Positions 1 to 4,680 of a stretch of 7,387 nucleotides of DNA are shown here, one piece after another. The stretch is taken from contig DATJBC010000194.1 in assembly GCA_035515515.1 (NCBI GenBank), positions 1-7,387 of the forward strand, written 5' to 3'. Every line of letters starts with the position of its first letter. Position 1 is the first letter of the stretch. The stretch comes from DATJBC01 sp035515515. Its GTDB lineage: Bacteria > Actinomycetota > Acidimicrobiia > Acidimicrobiales > UBA8190. The translations under genes and the position numbers were made by a program. The notes beneath the pieces were generated by a model, which worked only from the letters and a program-made list of their open reading frames with translations, was not told the DNA's origin and did no database searches.

Positions 1-309
1 CGCGCCCAGCAGGGGCGTGACGATCATCACCGCCAGGAGCAGGATGAGGATCATCCCCGGCAGGTAGGGGACCATGGTGCTCGGGATGTGGGGGAGCCCG
101 AAGGCCCCGCGGTGCCAGACGGCGGCGCGCACCCACAGGTACAGGGCGACGGGGGCGAGCACCAGCGCCAGGCGGAGCATGCGGCTCTGGCGGCGCCGCT
201 CGCGCGAGGCGCCCACGTCGGCGGCGTCCACGCCCACCACCGCCGACTGTCCCAGCGACCGAAGGGCGTCGGAACGACGGTCCCCGGTCCCCCCCGCGTG
301 GTCCTCCAT
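1..309 (-). CDS. N-terminal part of a membrane protein, possibly an FtsH-like AAA ATPase (runs off left edge)
   Basis: Only the first 103 residues lie in the window. They start at an ATG with a GGGGAG ribosome binding site seven bases upstream. Residues 1-43 are hydrophilic and charged, ending in an Arg-rich patch (SRERRRQSRMLR). Two hydrophobic segments follow, at about 45-62 and 82-102, with a short loop between them (HRGAFGLPHIPSTMVPYLP). An N-terminus with two membrane passes ending in TPLLGA resembles, from memory, the start of actinobacterial membrane-anchored AAA proteins related to FtsH, where a GAGRSPH-type sequence and the ATPase domain come next. No Walker motif is inside the window, so this family call is inference. 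What is seen is a two-pass inner-membrane protein start. It has its own candidate promoter and a structured leader, so it is probably transcribed apart from the carboxyltransferase gene upstream of it on the same strand. Confidence 0.6.
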   Translation of the reverse strand, partial: MEDHAGGTGDRRSDALRSLGQSAVVGVDAADVGASRERRRQSRMLRLALVLAPVALYLWVRAAVWHRGAFGLPHIPSTMVPYLPGMILILLLAVMIVTPLLGA

Positions 310-316
310 CGCCGTG

Positions 317-322
317 CTCCCC
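317..322 (-). promoter_or_regulatory. Ribosome binding site of the left-edge membrane protein
   Basis: On the minus strand this reads GGGGAG, seven bases before the ATG at 309-307. It fixes that start. The same bases can pair with a CTCCCCG stretch in the leader (see the leader structure entry), so ribosome access may be controlled. Confidence 0.65.
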
Positions 323-357
323 GTCCGGTGCTCGGCCGGGGAGGAACAGAGCACCGG
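317..357 (-). promoter_or_regulatory. Structured 5' leader with mutually exclusive hairpins around the ribosome binding site
   Basis: Read on the minus strand, CCGGTGCTC (357-349) and GAGCACCGG (333-325) form a perfect 9-bp inverted repeat with a 15-base loop. Inside that loop CTCCCCG (343-337) is an exact 7-base complement of CGGGGAG (323-317), which contains the ribosome binding site. Only one base (324) separates the 9-bp stem from the second pairing partner, too short to span a full pseudoknot. The two pairings should therefore compete: the 9-bp hairpin leaves the site free, and the 7-bp hairpin hides it. In addition, GAGCAC recurs at 319-314, overlapping the site, and could pair with the GTGCTC arm (354-349) in a third state. 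The pairings are seen directly; the regulatory role is inference, and GC-rich DNA gives some such pairings by chance. Confidence 0.4.
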
Positions 358-420
358 TGTGACGCTGCGCCGTTCTGGACCGGTCGGGCGGTGAACCCTT
401 TCCCACCACTCTCCGCGTTT

Positions 421-450
421 GTTCTAACGCAGCCCCCAACGACCGATCAA
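421..450 (-). promoter_or_regulatory. Candidate sigma-70-type promoter for the left-edge membrane protein
   Basis: On the minus strand TTGATC (450-445) and TAGAAC (426-421) are separated by 18 bases. Each matches the housekeeping consensus at four of six positions. They sit in one of the few AT-richer pockets in the window. Transcription would start near 414, giving a leader of roughly 105 bases that includes the hairpins at 317-357. A short GCGTT/AACGC inverted repeat (415-430) overlaps the -10 box and could be an operator or chance. Confidence 0.4.
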
Positions 451-488
451 CTCGCCCCCAACCCCCGGGCCCCCGCGCCACCCCCGAC

Positions 489-526
489 GGCCGCCGGACC
501 GGGCCCGGCCACCCGCCGGGACGGGT
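489..526 (-). terminator. Weak candidate terminator after the carboxyltransferase gene
   Basis: Just past the carboxyltransferase stop there are two short GC-rich inverted repeats: ACCCG/CGGGT (511-515 with 522-526) and GGCCG/CGGCC (489-493 with 506-510). Neither is followed by a T-run on the minus strand, so this is not a standard intrinsic terminator. In DNA this GC-rich, such stems can arise by chance. Confidence 0.2.
494..508. repeat. 15-bp direct repeat, copy 1 (downstream of the carboxyltransferase gene)
   Basis: The sequence CCGGACCGGGCCCGG occurs here and again, in the same orientation, at 1976-1990. The two copies lie just beyond the two ends of the carboxyltransferase gene. The core CCGGGCCCGG is a perfect palindrome. 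Flanking bases differ at both ends of both copies. Confidence 0.6.
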
Positions 527-1962
527 CACAGGGGGCCGGCGTCGTGCTTGCGCGGGGGGAGCGCCTCCCGCCTGCTCGCCAGGGCGGCCAGGGCGCGTCC
601 CAGGGCGGGGCGGGTCTCGGCGGGGTCGATGACGGCGTCCACGAAGCCGCGCTCCGCCGCCGTCCACGGGGTGAGGAGCTCGGCCCGGTAGCGCTCCTCC
701 AGGGCGAGTCGCTCCTCGGCGCCCGCGCGCCGGTGGAGGATCTGCACCGCGCCCGGCGCGCCCATGACGGCGATCTCGGCCGAGGGCCACGCCAGGCACA
801 GGTCGTTCCCCATCCCCTTGGAGTCCATGACGATGTAGGCCCCCCCGTAGGCCTTGCGCAGCACCACGCACACCCGGGGCACCGTGGCCTCCGCGTAGGC
901 GAAGGCCAGCTCGGCGCCGTGGCGGATCATGCCCCGCCACTCGAGGTCCTTGCCGGGGAGGAACCCGGGCGTGTCCACCACGGTGACGATCGGGAGGTTG
1001 AAGGCGTCGCAGAAGCGGACGAAGCGCGCCCCTTTCTGCGAGGCGGGGATGTCGAGGGTGCCCGCCAGGGCCCGGGGCTGGTTGGCCACCATGCCCACCG
1101 GCCTCCCGCCCACGCAGGCCAGGGCCGTGACCAGCTGGGCGGCCCAGCGGGGGCGGAGCTCGAGCAGCTCGGCGTCGTCGGCCACGGCGCGCAGGACGTC
1201 GCGCACGTCGTAGGAGGCCGAGGCGGCGCTGGGCACGAGGTCGCGCAAGCCCGGCGTGGCCCGGTCGACGGGGTCGTCGGTGGGGACGGGGGCGGGGTCG
1301 GCGTCGGTGTGGTCGGGCAGGAACGAGAGCAGCGCGGCCAAGGCGTCGTCCAGCGCGTCGGCGCCGGGCACCTCCAGGGCGCACAGCCCGCTCGAGGTGG
1401 CGTGCACCGCCGCACCGCCCAGGTCGTGGAGGCCCACCGGCACGCCCGTGAAGCTCTCCACGGCGTCGGGGCCCGACACGAAGGCGAAGGCGCCGGGCGT
1501 CATGACGCATACGTCGGCCAGCCCCAAGAGCAGGGCGGGCCCCGAGATGGCGGGCCCGGTGACGGCGGCGAGCACGGGGACCGACCCCGAGCAGCGGGCC
1601 ACCGCGGCGGCGGCCTTGCCCCATCCGTGCAGGGCGTCGATGCCCTCGGACACCTCCGACCCCGAGGACGCCACCACCAGCACCAGGGGCAGGCGCTCCT
1701 CGAGGGCGACCCGGGCGGCCGCCGCGATGGTGTCGCCGTCGTCGCCGGTGAGCGCGCCCCGGTGGTGCCCCGACACCGACTGCGCCTTCACCACCCGGCG
1801 GCCGCGCAGTTCCTCGACGCCGGCGCGCACCGACCCGGCGACGTGCGAGCGCACCGGGAGGCCGGGCGCCGACGCGGGAGGGGCGAGGGCCACCGCCGGC
1901 CATGCTAGGGGCGCCGCCGCGCCCCACGTGCCAGGGCCGCCACCGGGGCGGTGTGCCACCAT
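526..1962 (-). CDS. Biotin-dependent acyl-CoA carboxylase carboxyltransferase (beta) subunit, with diverged N-terminal half
   Basis: This subunit moves the carboxyl group from carboxybiotin to an acyl-CoA (acetyl-, propionyl- or another short acyl-CoA), giving malonyl-CoA or a relative. The C-terminal half (about 287-410) is a clear match to the PccB/AccD family: MVANQPRALAGTLDI, KGARFVRFCDAFNLP, VDTPGFLPG, IRHGAEL, RKAYGGAYI at 369-377 and SAEIAVMGAPGAVQIL. The Gly-Gly of AYGGAY is intact. The N-terminal half is recognisable (GPDAVESFTG, LGGAAVH) but diverged: the usual SGGARIQEG is SSGSEVSEG at 99-107. At 478 residues it is shorter than the usual 510-530 and lacks the GKLTARERI region. Ile377 falls where Streptomyces coelicolor PccB has Asp422; Ile there is linked to acetyl-CoA acceptance. 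Residues 1-50 are low-complexity and have no clear ribosome binding site, so the true start may be later, for example GTG at 1854 (residue 37). No biotin carboxylase or carrier gene is nearby. Confidence 0.85.
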   Translation of the reverse strand: MVAHRPGGGPGTWGAAAPLAWPAVALAPPASAPGLPVRSHVAGSVRAGVEELRGRRVVKAQSVSGHHRGALTGDDGDTIAAAARVALEERLPLVLVVASSGSEVSEGIDALHGWGKAAAAVARCSGSVPVLAAVTGPAISGPALLLGLADVCVMTPGAFAFVSGPDAVESFTGVPVGLHDLGGAAVHATSSGLCALEVPGADALDDALAALLSFLPDHTDADPAPVPTDDPVDRATPGLRDLVPSAASASYDVRDVLRAVADDAELLELRPRWAAQLVTALACVGGRPVGMVANQPRALAGTLDIPASQKGARFVRFCDAFNLPIVTVVDTPGFLPGKDLEWRGMIRHGAELAFAYAEATVPRVCVVLRKAYGGAYIVMDSKGMGNDLCLAWPSAEIAVMGAPGAVQILHRRAGAEERLALEERYRAELLTPWTAAERGFVDAVIDPAETRPALGRALAALASRREALPPRKHDAGPL

Positions 1963-1975
1963 CTCTGCGCGGGCC

Positions 1976-1990
1976 CCGGACCGGGCCCGG
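1976..1990. repeat. 15-bp direct repeat, copy 2 (divergent gap upstream of the carboxyltransferase gene)
   Basis: Exact second copy of the CCGGACCGGGCCCGG sequence at 494-508. It lies between the divergent carboxyltransferase and dehydrogenase genes, where a regulator could act on both. Confidence 0.6.
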
Positions 1991-1992
1991 TG

Positions 1993-2009
1993 CGCGGCGG
2001 GACGCCGCG
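1993..2009. promoter_or_regulatory. Inverted repeat in the divergent carboxyltransferase/dehydrogenase gap
   Basis: CGCGGC and GCCGCG form a perfect 6-bp inverted repeat around GGGAC, three bases from the 15-bp repeat copy at 1976-1990. The gap has no recognisable -10 or -35 box in either direction. This is a candidate operator or RNA hairpin, but it is short and GC-rich enough to be chance. Confidence 0.25.
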
Positions 2010-2034
2010 TCCGACGGGCGGGCGCCCGGAAGGG

Positions 2035-2046
2035 AAGGGGAGGAGG
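2035..2046 (+). promoter_or_regulatory. Ribosome binding site that decides the dehydrogenase start
   Basis: AAGGGGAGGAGG is a strong purine-rich site. Its GGGGAGG part (2037-2043) ends five bases before the GTG at 2049. The in-frame ATG at 2064 would be 17 bases away, and the ATG far upstream at 1902 would lie inside the divergent carboxyltransferase gene. GTG 2049 is therefore preferred. Confidence 0.7.
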
Positions 2047-2048
2047 CC

Positions 2049-2063
2049 GTGCGTGCGTGCGTG
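2049..2063 (+). repeat. GTGC tetranucleotide repeat over the dehydrogenase start codon
   Basis: Three GTGC units plus GTG run straight into ATG at 2064. The repeat encodes V-R-A-C-V and holds possible start codons at 2049, 2053, 2057 and 2061; only 2049 and 2061 are in frame with the gene. Gain or loss of a unit would change the spacing between ribosome binding site and start, or the frame. Confidence 0.6.
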
Positions 2064-3101
2064 ATGCGAGAGGGGCGCCTCGTCGTCGACGACGTCCCCG
2101 ACCCCCGTCCCGAGACGGGCCAGCTGGTGGTGCGCGTCCTGGCCTGCGGGATCTGCGGGTCCGACCTCCACTTCCTGCGCCACGGCCCCGCCATGGTGTC
2201 CATGACCGAGCAGATGCTCCCCACCATGGGCGGCGCCGGCATGGGCGTGGCCCACATCGACCTGTCGCGCGACATCGTCATGGGCCACGAGTTCTGCGGT
2301 GAGGTGGTGGAGCTCGGGCCCGACACCACGGGCCCGGCCGTCGGGTCGCGGGTGGTGTCGATGCCGGTGTTGCTGTCGTCCCGGGGCATCCACCAGCTCG
2401 CCTACAACAACGAGTACCCCGGCGGCTACAGCCAGTACATGCTCCTCTCCGCGCCGCTCGCCCTGGCGGTGCCCAACGGGCTCGACACCCGCCACGCCGC
2501 GCTCACCGAGCCGTTAGCCGTAGGCATCCACGGCGTGGCCCGCTCCGGCGTCACCGCCCGCGACGCCGCGGTGGTGGTGGGATGCGGCCCCGTGGGCCTG
2601 GCCGTCGTCGCCGGCCTGCGCGCCGTGGGCGTGGAGCAGATCGTGGCCGCCGACTTCTCGCCCGCCCGGCGCGCCATGGCGCGGGCCATGGGCGCCACCG
2701 AGGTCGTGGACCCCGCCCAGGAGGGGGTGGTGGACGCCTGGCGCCGGGTGGACGGGCGCCGGCCCCTGGTGGCCTTCGAAGCGGTGGGGGTGCCGGGGAT
2801 GATCCAGCAGCTGCTCCAGGACGTGCCTCCCGGCACGCGGGTGTGCGTGGTGGGCGTGTGCATGGAGCCGGACCGGATCCTGCCCTTCTTCGCCATCGCC
2901 AAGGAGCTGTCGGTGCACTTCGCGCTGGCCTACGGCCCCGACGAGTTCGCCGGAGCCCTGCGCGCCATCGCCGAGGGGGACCTCGACGTGTCGCCCATGA
3001 TCACCGGCACCGTCGACATCGACGGGGTCCCCGGGGCCTTCGAGGACCTGTCGCACCCCGACGAGCACGTCAAGATCCTCGTGGAGCCCCTCGCCACGTG
3101 A
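2049..3101 (+). CDS. Zinc-dependent medium-chain alcohol dehydrogenase family protein (MDR), substrate unknown
   Basis: Predicted 350-residue NAD(P)-dependent oxidoreductase, normal length for the family. The N-terminal GroES-like domain (about 1-135) has ACGICGSDLH with the catalytic zinc ligand Cys36, and MGHEFCGEV with His80 and Glu81. TEPLAVGIH (153-161) supplies a further conserved Glu154. The Rossmann domain has GCGPVGLAV (178-186), and Asp202 ends the second beta strand (AADFSPARR), which favours NAD+ over NADP+. The four-Cys structural-zinc lobe is missing: the region after GSRVVSMPV has no Cys cluster. An insertion of about 25 residues (47-73, Met- and Gly-rich) separates GSDLHFLRHG from the GHE motif. 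Start GTG is chosen from the strong upstream site and because MDR proteins commonly begin M-R-A. It heads an operon: its stop overlaps the next start in GTGA. The substrate cannot be read from sequence; sorbitol, threonine or butanediol dehydrogenase labels would be guesses. Confidence 0.88.
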   Translation: MRACVMREGRLVVDDVPDPRPETGQLVVRVLACGICGSDLHFLRHGPAMVSMTEQMLPTMGGAGMGVAHIDLSRDIVMGHEFCGEVVELGPDTTGPAVGSRVVSMPVLLSSRGIHQLAYNNEYPGGYSQYMLLSAPLALAVPNGLDTRHAALTEPLAVGIHGVARSGVTARDAAVVVGCGPVGLAVVAGLRAVGVEQIVAADFSPARRAMARAMGATEVVDPAQEGVVDAWRRVDGRRPLVAFEAVGVPGMIQQLLQDVPPGTRVCVVGVCMEPDRILPFFAIAKELSVHFALAYGPDEFAGALRAIAEGDLDVSPMITGTVDIDGVPGAFEDLSHPDEHVKILVEPLAT

Positions 3102-4165
3102 CCGCGCCGCCGCGCAAGCGGTCGCCGATGGCGCGCGCCTGGCCGTGGGCGCGCTACGTGCTGGGGCTGGCGCTGGGCGGCCTGGCCATCTGGGCGCTGG
3201 CGGGGCGGCGCGGCGAGCTGTCGGGGGCGTCGAGCTACCTCGCCCATCTCAGGTGGTGGTCGCTCACGGCCTGCGCGCTGGCCGAAGCGGGCTCGCTCGT
3301 CGCCTTCGCCATCGTCCAGAAGCGCCTGCTGGAGGCGGGGGGGGTGCACAGCTCGACGGGGCGGCTCAGCGCCATCACCGCGGCGTCCACCGCCATCGCC
3401 AACTCCATGCCGGCGGGGCCGCTGGTGGCGTCGGTGTTCGCCTTCCGCCAGTACCGGTACCAGGGCGCCGACGAGGCCCTGTCGGGCTGGACCCTGGCGG
3501 CCGTGTTCGTGGGGGCGTCGGTCAGCCTGGCGCTCGTCGCCGCCGTGGGCGTGGCGGTTGCGGGGGCCGAAGGGGCCGGCCTCGACCTGGTCGGGGTCAC
3601 GGTGGGGGTGCTCCTCGGGGCCATCGCCATGGGGGCGGTCTTCCTCCAGCGCCGGGCACTCGTGTGGCTGGTCTCGGCGTCGGTCCATCTCCTGCAGCGC
3701 ACCGTGCGCTGGCCCCGAGGCGAGCGCGGCGCCCACGCCGAGGCCATCATCGAGCGCCTCACGGTGGTCACCCTCTCGGCGCGCCAGGTGGTGGCCGTGG
3801 TGTGGTGGGGCATCGCCAACTGGACGCTCGACTGCGCCTGCCTGGCACTGTCGTTCCTGGCCGTGGGGGTGGGGATCCCCTGGCGGGGGCTCCTCCTCGC
3901 CTACGGTGCCGGCCAGCTGGCCGCCAACCTCCCCGTGACGCCGGGGGGGCTGGGGGTGGTCGAGGGCAGCCTCACCATCGCCCTGGTGCAGTTCGGGGGG
4001 GCCGAGGCCTCGACCGTGGCCGCCGTCTTCCTCTACCGGCTGGTCAGCTTCTGGTTCGAGCTCCCCGTGGGCTGGGTGACGTGGGGGGCTCTGGCGTGGT
4101 CGGCGCGCCGGGTGGCCCGGGCCGTGCCCGCGCCGGTCCCCGTGCCCGAGGAGGTGGCCCCGTGA
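3098..4165 (+). CDS. Multi-pass membrane protein, lysylphosphatidylglycerol-synthase transmembrane (YbhN/UPF0104) family
   Basis: Integral inner-membrane protein of 355 residues. Hydrophobic segments lie near 19-36, 55-74, 131-157, 163-184, 229-262 (probably two), 264-285 and 305-335. The family signature is LPVTPGGLGVVEGSL (278-292), followed by AVFLYRLVSFWFELPVG (309-325); an ANSMPAGPLVASVFAFRQY stretch (101-119) matches the family's earlier conserved loop. This is the membrane part of MprF-like proteins, but there is no soluble aminoacyl-transferase domain, so lysyl-lipid synthesis itself is not supported. Stand-alone members are thought to handle or flip lipids or glycolipids, mostly unproven. 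GTG at 3098 overlaps the dehydrogenase stop by four bases and suggests translational coupling; ATG at 3128 (residue 11) is the alternative, since only a distant GGAG (3083-3086) precedes the GTG. The C-terminus ends in a Pro-Val-rich, cytosolic-looking tail. Confidence 0.82.
   Translation: MTAPPRKRSPMARAWPWARYVLGLALGGLAIWALAGRRGELSGASSYLAHLRWWSLTACALAEAGSLVAFAIVQKRLLEAGGVHSSTGRLSAITAASTAIANSMPAGPLVASVFAFRQYRYQGADEALSGWTLAAVFVGASVSLALVAAVGVAVAGAEGAGLDLVGVTVGVLLGAIAMGAVFLQRRALVWLVSASVHLLQRTVRWPRGERGAHAEAIIERLTVVTLSARQVVAVVWWGIANWTLDCACLALSFLAVGVGIPWRGLLLAYGAGQLAANLPVTPGGLGVVEGSLTIALVQFGGAEASTVAAVFLYRLVSFWFELPVGWVTWGALAWSARRVARAVPAPVPVPEEVAP
4148..4155 (+). promoter_or_regulatory. Strong ribosome binding site of the small lipoprotein gene
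   Basis: GAGGAGGT lies within the last codons of the membrane-protein gene, with its GGAGG core seven bases before GTG 4162. It confirms that start inside the GTGA overlap. Confidence 0.7.
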
Positions 4166-4680
4166 GCCCGGCGCGGCCCCTGCGGTCTTGGGTGTGCGGC
4201 GCGCTGGCGGCCGCCGCCGCGCTGGGGGCGCTGTCGGGGTGCACGGCGGCACGCGACACGCTGGGGACCAACTCCAGCCCGTGCTTCCGGGCGCTGGCGC
4301 TGGCCAAGGACGCCGTGCACAAGCGGGGCACCTTCTCCGGCGTGCGCCTCGTGAGCGTCACGTCGCTGCGGGTGCTGCCCCACCTGCAGGCCACGCTCGA
4401 GCAGCGCTCGCACGCCAAGCTGCACAACGTCTGCCTGGTGTCCTACCGCGGCACGTATACGCCCGAGCAGGTGGAGCGCCCCGCGGGCGAGACCCCGCCC
4501 GCCGGCACGGGCCATGTCGCCGTCGTGGTGGTGTCGACCCCGCAGAACGTCCTGCTCGCCACGTTCGTGCTGCAGCACGAACCGGTGCGCTTCCGCCACG
4601 TGGCGGCCGGGACGGCCCGTGCCCGCGACGGGCCTCCTCCGGCGCCGGCCGGTGCCGGATCGGTTTCAGGGGACGCCTGA
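4162..4680 (+). CDS. Predicted small lipoprotein of unknown function
   Basis: A 172-residue protein with a lipoprotein signal: positive N-terminus (ARPLR), an Ala/Leu-rich core (about 10-22), then the lipobox LSGC with Cys27 as the predicted lipid-modified residue. It should be exported and anchored on the outer face of the membrane. The mature part (28-172) has two further Cys, at 41 and 91, which could form a disulfide. Around them are a helical stretch (FRALALAKDAVHKRG) and beta-like strands (VRLVSVTSL, HVAVVVVSTPQNVLLATFVLQ). The last 25 residues are Pro/Ala/Gly-rich and probably disordered. I do not recognise a family. It overlaps the membrane-protein gene in GTGA and has a strong ribosome binding site, so the two proteins probably act in the same envelope process. 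Its 3' end overlaps the convergent ctaG-type gene by 15 bases. Confidence 0.75.
   Translation: MSPARPLRSWVCGALAAAAALGALSGCTAARDTLGTNSSPCFRALALAKDAVHKRGTFSGVRLVSVTSLRVLPHLQATLEQRSHAKLHNVCLVSYRGTYTPEQVERPAGETPPAGTGHVAVVVVSTPQNVLLATFVLQHEPVRFRHVAAGTARARDGPPPAPAGAGSVSGDA

Noticed and set aside
325..357. CIRCE (HrcA) or HspR-type heat-shock operator
   Set aside because: The inverted repeat arms, CCGGTGCTC and GAGCACCGG, resemble GCACTC-type arms only loosely. The 15-base spacer does not fit CIRCE (9 bases), and the arms do not match the HspR site.
310..525. LexA-type SOS box around GAAC/GTTC sequences
   Set aside because: The GAAC at 421-424 (minus) has no GTTC partner at the right spacing, so no actinobacterial SOS palindrome is present.
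88..1908. Very long open frame on the plus strand opposite the carboxyltransferase gene
   Set aside because: Its translation is Gly/Arg/His/Ala-rich with no motif, typical of the antisense of a GC-rich gene. The minus-strand frame has clear family motifs. The same reasoning removes long open frames opposite or offset from the other genes, such as 2930-4252 and 6210-7358 on the minus strand.
1902..2048. Upstream ATG extending the dehydrogenase by 49 residues
   Set aside because: The extension is low-complexity, overlaps the divergent carboxyltransferase gene and lacks a ribosome binding site. GTG 2049 has a strong one and matches the usual MDR N-terminus.
3098..4165. Full MprF lysylphosphatidylglycerol synthase
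   Set aside because: Only the transmembrane domain is present; the protein ends without the soluble aminoacyl-transferase domain.
4162..4680. Lipoprotein as an Sco- or PCu(A)C-like copper chaperone linked to ctaG
   Set aside because: There is no CxxxC motif and no Met/His copper motif, and it lies in the opposite operon, coupled to the membrane protein instead.
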